Below, piece by piece: positions 7,804-16,420 of a DNA stretch of 64,000 nt. Source of the stretch: Paeniglutamicibacter terrestris (GTDB taxonomy: Bacteria; Actinomycetota; Actinomycetes; Actinomycetales; Micrococcaceae); assembly GCF_012271785.1 (NCBI RefSeq), contig NZ_JAAWVT010000014.1, forward strand, positions 21,284 through 85,283. Direction: 5' to 3'. The notes below the pieces were generated by a model, which saw nothing but the letters and a program-made list of their open reading frames with translations, had not been told where the DNA came from and searched no databases. The stretch's first letter is position 1. Each line of letters begins with the position of its first letter. A program made the translations under genes and the position numbers.

Positions 7804-9015
7804 ATGTCCACTCACGTATTTCCGTGGCAGCGCATGGCTGCTGGTGCCAACTTGCTTTCTCCCAGCGGCGACCTTGGTGTCACCATATTTGAGGAAATCA
7901 CCACCCTCGCAGCGAAGCATGATGCCATCAACTTGGGACAAGGTTTTCCGGACACCGATGGTCCCCACATCTTCAAGAACATCGCGGCCAGCGGTGTCGC
8001 AGGCGACCTCAATCAGTACGCCCCGGGGGCAGGAATACTCCCCCTTCGCAAGGCCATTTCGGATCACCAGCGGCGTTTTTACGATTTAGATGTTGACTAC
8101 AACGACGAAATTGTCGTGACTACCGGCGCCACCGAAGCCATCGCGGCGGCGATCCTGGCTTTTGTGCAACCGGGCGACGAGGTCATTACCTTTGAACCTT
8201 TCTACGATTCCTATGGGGCAACTATCGGGTTGGCTGGTGGCGTGCATAAGACCATCGCTCTGAGTGCTCCTAGCTTCCAGCCCGACATCGAGGATTTGCG
8301 CGCCACCTTCACCGATCGAACTCGCATGGTGGTCCTGAACAATCCACACAATCCAACGGGCGCCACCTTTGACAAAAAGGTGCTGGCTGAGATTGTTGCG
8401 TTGGCAACCAAACACGATTGCCTCATTCTCTCCGATGAGGTTTATGAACATCTCACCTATGGGGTTACCCATATTCCGATCGCGTCGTTGCCCGGGGCCT
8501 GGGAGCGTACGATCACCGTATCTTCGGCTGGGAAGACCTTTTCATTCACCGGGTGGAAGGTTGGCTGGGCAACGGGACCAGCTGAGCTCATCGCAGCCGT
8601 TCGAACTGTCAAGCAATTCTTGAGTTACTCCTCGGGCACCGCGTTCCAACCCGCCGTTGCCGAAGCGCTGGGCTCCGACAAATCATTCTTCGATAATTTT
8701 GCTCGCGATCTGGGTGAGCGCTGCGAAATTCTTGCCGGTGGATTGGAAGCTGCAGGAATGACGGTATATCGCCCGCGTGGTACCTACTTCATCGTCGCCG
8801 ACGTGGCACCGCTGGGGTTCGACAACGCCCTGGATCTGGCTCGTCAAATGCCCGAATCGATCGGAGTTGCAGGCATTCCACTCTCAGTCTTCTGCCAACC
8901 GGACGGGGCTGAGCGGACTCGAACCCTCATGCGATTTGCCTTCTGCAAGAAGCCGACTTTACTCATGGAAGCATCCACCCGGTTGTCCCTACTATCCGCA
9001 AAGCTGGGTGGCTAA
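7804..9015 (+). CDS. PLP-dependent class I/II aminotransferase, DapC-like
   Basis: A fold-type I aminotransferase of about 403 residues. Family marks are INLGQGFPDTDGP, LNQYAPGAGILPLRKAI, VTTGATEAIAAAI, the PLP-binding NNPHNPTGATF, LSDEVYEHLTYG, and SSAGKTFSFTGWKVGW, whose lysine is the expected Schiff-base residue. The whole layout matches the mycobacterial N-succinyldiaminopimelate aminotransferase DapC and kynurenine-aminotransferase-like enzymes, so lysine and diaminopimelate synthesis is a likely but unproven role. I start at the ATG at 7804. An upstream ATG at 7750 would add 18 residues unlike the family. It is followed after two bases by the next gene, so the two are probably co-transcribed. 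Confidence 0.88.
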   Translation: MSTHVFPWQRMAAGANLLSPSGDLGVTIFEEITTLAAKHDAINLGQGFPDTDGPHIFKNIAASGVAGDLNQYAPGAGILPLRKAISDHQRRFYDLDVDYNDEIVVTTGATEAIAAAILAFVQPGDEVITFEPFYDSYGATIGLAGGVHKTIALSAPSFQPDIEDLRATFTDRTRMVVLNNPHNPTGATFDKKVLAEIVALATKHDCLILSDEVYEHLTYGVTHIPIASLPGAWERTITVSSAGKTFSFTGWKVGWATGPAELIAAVRTVKQFLSYSSGTAFQPAVAEALGSDKSFFDNFARDLGERCEILAGGLEAAGMTVYRPRGTYFIVADVAPLGFDNALDLARQMPESIGVAGIPLSVFCQPDGAERTRTLMRFAFCKKPTLLMEASTRLSLLSAKLGG

Positions 9016-9017
9016 GG

Positions 9018-9797
9018 GTGGCACAGCGTGCCAGCCGCTGGCTCAGCCAACTTGGAGCCCATGCGACCCTGGAAGAAGACGAGTTCGTCCCCGGTGCGTG
9101 GGTCTTGTCGTTAGGCGATGCCCAACAATCCCATGTTAACGTTGCACACCCAGAAGAAATCTTCTACGAGTATCTTCGTCGATTGGCAAACCATGTGGAT
9201 GAGCAGGCCGCGCCGGGAGTCCCCCTACGTGTGCTCCATTTAGGCGCCGGTGCCTTAACCCTTGCTCGCTATATCCAAAAGTTGCGCCCGGGCAGCGATC
9301 AAGTCGCCGTTGATTTGGAGCGTGAGCTACTTGACTTCGTCTTAGACGCGCTGCCGATGGCAGATCCTCACAAACTCAGGACAATCATTGGTGACGCTCG
9401 GGAGGTGTTGACCGGTGAACTAATCAATGAATCATTCGATATCATCGTTCTCGATATCTTCAGTGGCTCTGGCGCTCCGGAACATCTAACTGTTTCATCC
9501 TTTTACGCGGAGATGGATGCGCTGTTGTCACCCGGGGGGATCATCTTGGTCAATGTCGGCGATGACCCGCCCTTTTCCTTCGCGGATACTCAAATTAGCG
9601 CCATCTCGGAGATTTTCACCACGGTGATCGGCAGTGCACCTACAGAGATCTTCACTCGAAAATATCCTGGCAACATGATTCTCGCCGGCACCCAAGCCAA
9701 GCTCGATCTGGCAAGGGTGGAAAGGTTGCGCAGTGCGGGCCCTCATCCGGGGACCGTGCTATTTGGTTCCGACCTGGATGGGTTCGGCAAACCATAG
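9018..9797 (+). CDS. spermidine-synthase-like methyltransferase-fold protein
   Basis: A 259-residue Rossmann protein with the spermidine-synthase arrangement: an N-terminal small beta domain (GAWVLSLGDAQQSHVNVA), then VLHLGAGALTLARYI (nucleotide-binding loop), VAVDLERELLDFV, TIIGDARE and FDIIVLDIFSGSGAPEHL. True spermidine synthases bind decarboxylated S-adenosylmethionine. Actinobacterial proteins of this group often lack a proven polyamine role, so I do not assign one. GTG start two bases after the aminotransferase stop. Its last 39 bases overlap rsmD convergently. Confidence 0.8.
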   Translation: MAQRASRWLSQLGAHATLEEDEFVPGAWVLSLGDAQQSHVNVAHPEEIFYEYLRRLANHVDEQAAPGVPLRVLHLGAGALTLARYIQKLRPGSDQVAVDLERELLDFVLDALPMADPHKLRTIIGDAREVLTGELINESFDIIVLDIFSGSGAPEHLTVSSFYAEMDALLSPGGIILVNVGDDPPFSFADTQISAISEIFTTVIGSAPTEIFTRKYPGNMILAGTQAKLDLARVERLRSAGPHPGTVLFGSDLDGFGKP

Positions 9798-10361
9798 TCG
9801 TGTTTCGCCGTACTTCTTCTCAGCGAACCTTTCCATGCCGGCCGGCCAGATAGGTTCTGGAGATCGGGTGGATCGCTCGATCACCACTGTAGCGTCAACG
9901 TCGAGGACCAATGAGACCTTTTCCAAGGTTGTCGCTAGTTCTTCTTCGCTCAAGGGGTACGGCGGATCCATGAATACGAGGTTCCATGATTTCCCGGCGG
10001 TTCCGCCAGGGACTGGTGCGAAAGAATCGAGAACGCTGTCCACCGAACCACGACGAACACTCACCAAGGCGCTGTTCCGCAGAGCCTTGTTAACTAATCC
10101 GGCGTTTGTTTGGCATACGGCCACCGCCTTGGGCGCCAGTTCTACCAGCAAGACCGAACGCGCGCCCCTGCTGGCTGCTTCAATGCCTAACGACCCAGCG
10201 CCAGCGTATAGATCCAATACGCGTGCGTTGGCTAGGACGTCGTAACTTTCAAGTCTGGAGAATAAAGCCTCCTTGACTCTGTCGGTGGTTGGCCGGGTGG
10301 AGTCCCCTGGCACGCTCTTGAGTGGAATGCCTCCGGCGGCGCCGGCCACAATACGAGTCAT
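9759..10361 (-). CDS. rsmD: 16S rRNA (guanine(966)-N(2))-methyltransferase
   Basis: Methylates G966 of 16S rRNA using S-adenosylmethionine. The 200-residue protein begins MTRIVAGAAGGIPLKSVPG and carries RPTTDRVKEALFSRL, typical of RsmD, the SAM-binding loop VLDLYAGAGSLGIEAASRGA and the catalytic MDPPYPL (DPPY motif). The ATG at 10361 is chosen; the frame extends upstream to 10418 but would run back into recG. It lies seven bases after the recG stop, and the recG-rsmD order is common in actinobacteria. Confidence 0.93.
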   Translation of the reverse strand: MTRIVAGAAGGIPLKSVPGDSTRPTTDRVKEALFSRLESYDVLANARVLDLYAGAGSLGIEAASRGARSVLLVELAPKAVAVCQTNAGLVNKALRNSALVSVRRGSVDSVLDSFAPVPGGTAGKSWNLVFMDPPYPLSEEELATTLEKVSLVLDVDATVVIERSTRSPEPIWPAGMERFAEKKYGETRLWFAEPIQVGTK

Positions 10362-10368
10362 GGTAGAT

Positions 10369-12582
10369 CTATCCCCTTTCCAGGAATGCTTGCATGTCTT
10401 CATCGACCCATGCTTCAACGGCCGACTGCAGCCCGGGATAAGAATCCAGACTTACTTCTCCTGCAACAAGTGATTCGGCGGTAGTACGAGCACGGGCAAT
10501 GAGTTTAGCGTCCTTCATGACGCGTAAAACCTTGAGTGCCGATTTGGAACCGGATTGGCTCGCGCCGAGGATATCGCCTTCCCGGCGTTCATTCAGGTCG
10601 GATTCGGCGAGGATGAATCCGTCCGTGGTCGATTCTACGGCCTGCAGTCGGGCCACTGACGGATGATCCGCATCAAGCCACGTTGCCATCAAACACGTTC
10701 CGGGTAAACCACCGCGCCCAACACGCCCCCGCAGCTGATGCAATTGCGATATGCCAAAGTTTTCGGCGTCAATGATCACCATGAGCGTTGCGTTGTGCAC
10801 GTCGACACCGACTTCGATGACGGTGGTGGCCACCAATATGGCAGCTTTTCCGCTATCAAAAGCCTGCATGGCTTCGAATTTTTCATCGCTAGACATCCGG
10901 CCATGGAGGGCACGAATCTCGGTGTCGGCAAAGATCGGCATGGACTCCAAGATTTCCATCATCTTCTCAACCGTCATCGACGCCGGTTTTGGGGGCCCGT
11001 CACCGGCTGGCGCTTCGCTTTCCGGGTCGGCGGCGGCCGGCAAGAAGTCGTCCTCGGCTGTCTTCTCACTAATCCGAGGGCAGACGACATAGACCTGGTG
11101 GCCTTTTGCTGTTTCCTCGGCGATGCGAGTAAATAGCCGCTGTTGCATCTTCGGAATCTGGAGCGGGACCAGATGCGTTGAGATAGGTGCTCTACCCGGA
11201 GGGAGCGACTTCATCAGACTGATCTCAAGGTCCCCAAAAACTGTCATCGCGACGGTTCGTGGAATCGGAGTCGCCGTCATAACCAGCATGTGCGGGGGTG
11301 TTTCCGCCTTGGAGCGCATGGCATCACGTTGCTCAACACCGAATCGGTGCTGCTCGTCAACGACTACCAGTCCCAAATCCACGAAACTCACCATGTCGGC
11401 GAGCAGAGCGTGTGTCCCCACAAGGATTCCGGTCTCTCCGGAAGCCGCTCCCAAGAGCGCCTTTTTCCTTTGCGCGGTGTTCAGCGAACCGGTCAGGATA
11501 TCCACGCGTGTGGCGCGAGGGTCCGATCCTAATTCTCCACCGGCGCCCAAGGAACCAAGCAGCTTCCTGATGGACTGATAGTGCTGCTGGGCCAGCACCT
11601 CGGTGGGGGCCAGCAGTGCCGTCTGTCCTCCGGAATCAATGACCTGCAACATGGCGCGCAGTGCCACGAGTGTCTTGCCCGAGCCCACCTCGCCCTGGAG
11701 CAGCCGGTTCATCGGATGTCCGCGGACCAAGTCAGCGGAAATCTCCATGCCAGAAGTGATCTGCCCATCGGTGAGGGTGAACGGAAGTGTCTTGTCGAAC
11801 GCCGATAGCAGCCCATCGGATGAACCGTGACGAGCGATGGCCGGCTGCTGCAAGCGATAGACGCGTCGCTGTGCCAAGGCCAGTTGCAGGAGGAATGCTT
11901 CTTCGAAAGCAAACCGCGTTCTCGCGGCGTAGCCTTGTCCGACGGTCTGCGGCCGATGAATGTTTTCGTAAGCCAACACCCGAGTTGGAATTCGTTGCGT
12001 TTCGAGAATTGCCTCGGGAATGAATTCCGGGAAGCCACTGGGCGAAACTCCCGCTAGCACCAACGCCAAAACGTCTCGGATCTTCTTGTTCGGGAACTTT
12101 GCCGTGGCCGGGTAAATGGGAATGGGACGTGGGTCGGCATCGGCCGCCGTGTCGAGCAACGAGTAATCGGGCTGCGTAAGTTCCAGATGGTTGCGGTAGA
12201 TGGTGACTTTGCCGCTGAACATGGCCGTGGATCCGACCTGCAGGTCACGCTTGGCCTCGAAGCCATTAAAGAACGTCATGCGAAGCGTCGACTGATCCGG
12301 TCCAAGGGCATCGGAGACGACGACTTCCAACAGGAAACCGGACCGTGACTGCATTCGGCGTTGATTAACCGATTGCACCTCTGCGACGATCGTGACATCG
12401 TCTCCCACTGGCAAATCCGAGATCTTGGAAAGCTCTCCGATTTCCATGTAGCGACGGGGAAAATGCGCGAGCATCTCCCCCACCGTTACATAGCCAAAAG
12501 CAGTTTCGACCTTGCGAGCGGTAGCTGTTCCAAGAACTGAATCCAACGTGGTTTCGGGCGTGAAAAGTTGATTAGGCGTCAT
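10369..12582 (-). CDS. recG: ATP-dependent DNA helicase RecG
   Basis: Branch-migrating helicase acting on stalled forks and Holliday junctions. At 737 residues it is full length. An N-terminal wedge/OB domain (GDDVTIVAEVQSVNQRR) precedes the motor. Walker A is QGEVGSGKTLVAL, Walker B with the DExH box is VVDEQHRFGVEQRD, motif III is MTATPIPRTVAM, and the C-terminal helicase lobe carries ATTVIEVGVDVHNA and QLRGRVGRGGLPG. ATG start at 12582, overlapping the end of the DAK2 gene by 11 bases, which suggests coupled translation. Confidence 0.96.
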   Translation of the reverse strand: MTPNQLFTPETTLDSVLGTATARKVETAFGYVTVGEMLAHFPRRYMEIGELSKISDLPVGDDVTIVAEVQSVNQRRMQSRSGFLLEVVVSDALGPDQSTLRMTFFNGFEAKRDLQVGSTAMFSGKVTIYRNHLELTQPDYSLLDTAADADPRPIPIYPATAKFPNKKIRDVLALVLAGVSPSGFPEFIPEAILETQRIPTRVLAYENIHRPQTVGQGYAARTRFAFEEAFLLQLALAQRRVYRLQQPAIARHGSSDGLLSAFDKTLPFTLTDGQITSGMEISADLVRGHPMNRLLQGEVGSGKTLVALRAMLQVIDSGGQTALLAPTEVLAQQHYQSIRKLLGSLGAGGELGSDPRATRVDILTGSLNTAQRKKALLGAASGETGILVGTHALLADMVSFVDLGLVVVDEQHRFGVEQRDAMRSKAETPPHMLVMTATPIPRTVAMTVFGDLEISLMKSLPPGRAPISTHLVPLQIPKMQQRLFTRIAEETAKGHQVYVVCPRISEKTAEDDFLPAAADPESEAPAGDGPPKPASMTVEKMMEILESMPIFADTEIRALHGRMSSDEKFEAMQAFDSGKAAILVATTVIEVGVDVHNATLMVIIDAENFGISQLHQLRGRVGRGGLPGTCLMATWLDADHPSVARLQAVESTTDGFILAESDLNERREGDILGASQSGSKSALKVLRVMKDAKLIARARTTAESLVAGEVSLDSYPGLQSAVEAWVDEDMQAFLERG

Positions 12583-13549
12583 GCGTGCAAAGGTCAGTGA
12601 CTGAAACGTTGACCGGTGAGCCCATACCTTTGATCACGCTGAGTGCTGCCTCTGCCTCTGGCACGTGAACGTGGACCCGCCAACGGTACCCCTCCTCGGT
12701 GGGGTTGACCGGGCTCATGATGACCGAATCGCCGATGGCATCGAGCTGTCCGCGTAGGGTTGCTGCACCCAAGGCATCCAAATTGATCGTGCACATGACT
12801 TCCACTCCGGTGTCCCTATTCTGGACTTGGTGGATATGTGGGTCTTGGATGCCGTAGCCGTGAAGTTGTGAGTATTCTTCGTGGTCAATGGTGAGTCCAA
12901 GGAGAGTCCCGCGCAGTTCATTAAGAATGATCAGCACGCCCACTGCTCCCGCATCAACGATCTGGGCCGCATGTAATTCGCCCAGTTCGTTTTCTGTTGC
13001 CACCACGCCACGTTCGGCCGCAAGGCACAAAGCGTCCAGCAGTTCGATCAGTGCAGCTCTACTTTCGGGTTCCAAAGCGCTGGAGCGCACAGTCGTCAGA
13101 GCAGCATCGGAGACCACTGCCATCACCGAAAGCATGGTCCCCGATACTGGATCGCTGAGCGCTGACCAGGCCCTGACTTTCCCGCGTTCCAACGCCGTGG
13201 CGAGAACCGGGGCGGTGAGGCGTTCAACGCCACTCAACGGTTCCGCCATCCCTGCCATGAACACAGCCAATAAGGTGCCGGAATTACCTCGTGCCGATTC
13301 CATCGCCGCGCGGGAGGCCATGGTCATTAGCTCACCAATGTCTGCAGTTTCCAATTTGGAGATGGCATCATGGGCACTTCGTGCGGTCAGGTATAGGTTG
13401 CTCCCGGTGTCGCCGTCGGCTACCGGAAAGATATTGATCGCGTTGAGCCGATCACTATGATTCCCGAGGCTCTTAACGATGCGTTGGAGCCACGTTGCCA
13501 GGGCCTTGGAATTGGCGTGTATTTTTTGGTTCATGGTGTGGATGATCAC
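12572..13549 (-). CDS. DAK2 (DhaL-like) domain protein, FakA-related
   Basis: About 325 residues. The N-terminal DhaL/DAK2 ATP-binding domain is clear: INIFPVADGDTGSNLYLT and SARGNSGTLLAVFMAGMAE, with the conserved aspartates that hold magnesium. The middle part (ENELGELHAAQIVDAGAVGVLIIL) also matches the FakA layout. Full fatty-acid kinases of the FakA type run to about 550 residues and have a longer C-terminal region, so this is a short version common upstream of recG in related bacteria. Substrate unknown. GTG at 13549 is chosen because AAGGA lies four bases upstream; an ATG at 13534 is the alternative. Starts just after the LCP gene stop and overlaps recG. Confidence 0.82.
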   Translation of the reverse strand: MIIHTMNQKIHANSKALATWLQRIVKSLGNHSDRLNAINIFPVADGDTGSNLYLTARSAHDAISKLETADIGELMTMASRAAMESARGNSGTLLAVFMAGMAEPLSGVERLTAPVLATALERGKVRAWSALSDPVSGTMLSVMAVVSDAALTTVRSSALEPESRAALIELLDALCLAAERGVVATENELGELHAAQIVDAGAVGVLIILNELRGTLLGLTIDHEEYSQLHGYGIQDPHIHQVQNRDTGVEVMCTINLDALGAATLRGQLDAIGDSVIMSPVNPTEEGYRWRVHVHVPEAEAALSVIKGMGSPVNVSVTDLCTHDA

Positions 13550-13556
13550 TGGATCC

Positions 13557-14603
13557 TTAGAGCCCGTTATCCGTGACGAACTTTCCCACCTTGTCATCCT
13601 GGAGCGCGTCGGCAAAGGAACCAATAACATCCATGTCCGGTACAACGATGGACTGGCCATCGGCGGAGCGCCCGGTTCCCTTATTCGGAAGCGTGAAGAA
13701 GTGCATGTCACTTGACCGCACGTTCGCCATGGTGGTTCCCAACTTTGCTACCTTGACGGCGTCCAGGGTTTCATCCACTGCAACGTAAGGGGCGAATTGC
13801 TTGACCGTCTCGGAAATCTTGGCCGGGTCGGTCAACGTTTCCTTGGACATTAGCGTGCTCATGACAGCCTTAACGTACAGCTGCTGGTTGCGAACGCGCT
13901 GATAGTCCCCATCCTTGAAAGCGTAGCGTTCACGGACGAAGGCAAGGGCTTCCTCGCCTTTAAGAGTCTGAACTCCCTTCGGGAAGACAAAGCCATCCTT
14001 GAGATTCTGCTTGAAGGCGATGGGGTTATTGATTTCGACCCCACCCAACGCATCCGTCAGTCCTTTGAAGCCCTCAAAGTCAATGGAAGCGACGTGATCG
14101 ATACGCGTATCAAGCAACCCTTCGAGGGTCTGAACTGCTAAGGCCACTCCCCCATAGGCGAAGGCCGCATTGATCTTGGCGCTTCCATGTCCGGGGATAT
14201 CCAGCCACGTGTCGCGCATGATTGAGGTGACGTAAACACCTTCACGGTTTGAGGGGATGTGAACCAACATCATGGTGTCGGAGCGACCACCGTTAGGGAG
14301 CGATGCAAAGTTCTCTTCACCTTGGTCGGTTGCCCGCGTGTCATTACCCAACAGCAGGATATTAACCGCGTCCTTAGAAGCCTCTGCCTTTACTGGCCGC
14401 AAGGATTCCTCTGGGAAGGCATTGGGCAGCTTCTCGGTTCCATTGTCGAAGCTGCGTGCCAGCGAGAAGAGGTATCCTCCGGCCACCAGCAGGGCAATGA
14501 GGACCAGAGATACTGCACCAAGCAGCACCATCAATCCGGTGCGCTTCTTCTTTTTGGGCGTTTCGTAGCTGGCGCCTTCATAGGAACCATTCATATGTGT
14601 CAT
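13557..14603 (-). CDS. LCP-family (LytR-CpsA-Psr) protein, second paralogue
   Basis: 348 residues: cytoplasmic basic patch (TPKKKKRTG), one membrane helix (LMVLLGAVSLVLIALLVAGGYLF) and an extracellular LCP domain with VNILLLGNDTRA, SDTMMLVHIPSNREGVYV, SIMRDTWLDIPGHG, KINAAFAYGG and FVRERYAFKDGDYQRVRNQQ. Very similar in plan to the protein at 5073-6125. The ATG at 14603 has AGAGG five bases upstream. It heads a minus-strand run with the DAK2 gene and recG, and is divergent from the DUF3515 gene. It may serve a different glycopolymer from the first LCP. Confidence 0.92.
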   Translation of the reverse strand: MTHMNGSYEGASYETPKKKKRTGLMVLLGAVSLVLIALLVAGGYLFSLARSFDNGTEKLPNAFPEESLRPVKAEASKDAVNILLLGNDTRATDQGEENFASLPNGGRSDTMMLVHIPSNREGVYVTSIMRDTWLDIPGHGSAKINAAFAYGGVALAVQTLEGLLDTRIDHVASIDFEGFKGLTDALGGVEINNPIAFKQNLKDGFVFPKGVQTLKGEEALAFVRERYAFKDGDYQRVRNQQLYVKAVMSTLMSKETLTDPAKISETVKQFAPYVAVDETLDAVKVAKLGTTMANVRSSDMHFFTLPNKGTGRSADGQSIVVPDMDVIGSFADALQDDKVGKFVTDNGL

Positions 14604-14668
14604 TTATGCCTCTCAAGCAATTACTCCATTACATCCTAGTCATGTCCCACGCCCGGTAGGCTGTTTAA

Positions 14669-15220
14669 GTGCCTAGATCGATGTTTACCAGACCAGATAC
14701 CTTGAACTCACAGTCTTCTTTCAGAATTGAGCGCCCCCGTACGCCGCTCCGTTTCAGGGCCAGCACGAGTATTGTGCTTGGCCTTTCGGGGCTAGCAGTT
14801 CTCACCGGATGCGCACCTATCGCCAATGTTCAGTCCGCTGATGACGCGGGGAATCCACTGTGCGCGGAGATGATGGTGGTACTGCCACCAGAAGTCGCAG
14901 AACAGCAAAAACGTCAGACCAACAGCCAGGGAACTGCGGTGTGGGGTGATCCTGCGCAATTGGTTCTACGTTGCGGGGTCACTGCTCCGCCACCGTCCAC
15001 AGATCCCTGTGTCAGCGTGAACGGCGTGGATTGGTTGGCCAAGGAAGGCGAAGATGCCTGGACGCTCACCACCTATGGTCGTGCTCCCGCCACGGAGCTG
15101 GTCTTTGACCCTAACGTCATTCCATCGAGCACGGTTTTGGCAACACTCTCCAGCGCAGCATCCAAGATTCCGGCCGAACGTACCTGCACCACCGTGAGCA
15201 AGACCGTCGACGTTCCCTAA
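14669..15220 (+). CDS. DUF3515-family lipoprotein
   Basis: A 183-residue exported protein. The N-terminus is basic, then SIVLGLSGLAVLTGC gives a lipobox (LTGC), so it should be acylated and anchored outside the membrane. The body contains MMVVLPPEVAEQQKRQTN, LRCGVTAPPPSTDPC and GVDWLAKEGEDAWTLTTYGR, which match the actinobacterial DUF3515 family; function unknown. Members often lie beside ddl or thiL, and here ddl follows convergently. GTG start at 14669; the ATG at 14681 is an alternative. Confidence 0.82.
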   Translation: MPRSMFTRPDTLNSQSSFRIERPRTPLRFRASTSIVLGLSGLAVLTGCAPIANVQSADDAGNPLCAEMMVVLPPEVAEQQKRQTNSQGTAVWGDPAQLVLRCGVTAPPPSTDPCVSVNGVDWLAKEGEDAWTLTTYGRAPATELVFDPNVIPSSTVLATLSSAASKIPAERTCTTVSKTVDVP

Positions 15221-15236
15221 CCCCATAAGCAACGAC

Positions 15237-15274
15237 AGGGGCACGGCACCAATCCAACGTGGTGCCGTGCCCCT
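15237..15274. terminator. bidirectional terminator between DUF3515 gene and ddl
   Basis: A perfect 15-base-pair stem, AGGGGCACGGCACCA with TGGTGCCGTGCCCCT and an eight-base loop, lies between two convergent genes. Strong and symmetric, so it can end transcription from both sides. Confidence 0.85.
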
Positions 15275-15295
15275 TGATGTTTGGGATCAGAATCG

Positions 15296-16420
15296 TTAAC
15301 GCAAGCCAGTCTTACGGCTCAGGCCCAGGTGAATCAGTTCATCAATGAGGTCCGCGTAATCGATGCCGGTTTTGGACCACATATGCGGATACATGCTTGA
15401 AGGGGTAAAACCTGGCATCGTATTGATCTCGTTAATTATCCATTTGCCGTCCGGTGTGTAGAAGAAGTCAACACGCGAGAGGCCTTCGGCGTTCACTGCG
15501 TCAAAGGCATCGGCGGCCAGTCGACGTACTTCCTCAATGGCCTGCTCCGAGAGCACCGCGGGGCAGCTAAGTTGTGCAGCAGCTCCGTCAACGTATTTGG
15601 CGTCAAAGTCGTAGAAGGTATGGTCTCCGGCATCAACCACGATCTCGCCCGGCATCGATGAACGCGGCGGAAGTGAACCGCGGCCCTCCAGCACACCGCA
15701 TTCGATTTCGCGGCCAATAATGCCCTGCTCCACAATCACCTTCGGGTCGTGGATTCGTGCTTCTTCGATGGCCGCGACAAGAGTGTCGGGCGTGTCCACT
15801 CGCGAGATTCCTACGGAGGATCCGGCACGAGCAGGCTTAACAAACAGCGGATATTCTAGGCCTTCAACGGACTTCAGCGAGCCTTCGCGATCGCGCTCCC
15901 ACTGCTTGTCGGGGATGACCACGTAGGGTCCGACTTCGAACCCAGCGGCTTCGAAGACAACCTTCATGAAGTGTTTGTCCATGCCGATGGCGCTGGCTGC
16001 GATGCCCGAGCCGACGTATGGCACGTCCACCATTTCCAGCATTCCTTGCAGCGATCCATCTTCACCGAATGGACCGTGCAGCAATGGGAATACCAAATCA
16101 ACCTCGCCGAGGCTGCGGATCGCGTGTGTTTGGTCGGCCGCCAGCAGCTCGTGGCTTCCCGGTTCCCCGGTCAGCCGCAGGCTTTCTTTTCCCGCGTGCA
16201 CTTCCGGCTTCTCGGCGTTCGCCAGTGACCAGCCCGCAAGATCTCCGTCAACCAGGGTCCAGGCTCCGTCGCGGGTGATACCCACCGGAATCACATCATA
16301 CTTCTCGCGATCGATGGCATCCAGAACGCCGGCAGCGGTGACACAGCTGACGGGGTGCTCGGAGGACCGACCACCAAAAAGCAGCAGGACGCGGGGTTTG
16401 TTCTCATTTACTTGACTCAA
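15296..16420 (-). CDS. ddl: D-alanine--D-alanine ligase
   Basis: ATP-grasp enzyme that joins two D-alanines for the peptidoglycan stem peptide. The 374 residues include VLLLFGGRSSEHPVSCVTA, PLLHGPFGEDGSLQGMLE, YVGSGIAASAIGMDKH, KPARAGSSVGISRV and the magnesium-site INEINTMPGFTPSSMYP. Its start overlaps the gpsA stop by four bases, so it is the last gene of a murA-plsC-gpsA-ddl run. This is the common actinobacterial order. Confidence 0.96.
   Translation of the reverse strand: MSQVNENKPRVLLLFGGRSSEHPVSCVTAAGVLDAIDREKYDVIPVGITRDGAWTLVDGDLAGWSLANAEKPEVHAGKESLRLTGEPGSHELLAADQTHAIRSLGEVDLVFPLLHGPFGEDGSLQGMLEMVDVPYVGSGIAASAIGMDKHFMKVVFEAAGFEVGPYVVIPDKQWERDREGSLKSVEGLEYPLFVKPARAGSSVGISRVDTPDTLVAAIEEARIHDPKVIVEQGIIGREIECGVLEGRGSLPPRSSMPGEIVVDAGDHTFYDFDAKYVDGAAAQLSCPAVLSEQAIEEVRRLAADAFDAVNAEGLSRVDFFYTPDGKWIINEINTMPGFTPSSMYPHMWSKTGIDYADLIDELIHLGLSRKTGLR

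Noticed and set aside
12888..13460. 190-codon plus-strand open frame
   Set aside because: Antisense to the DAK2 gene; Ser/Arg/Ala-rich mirror translation.
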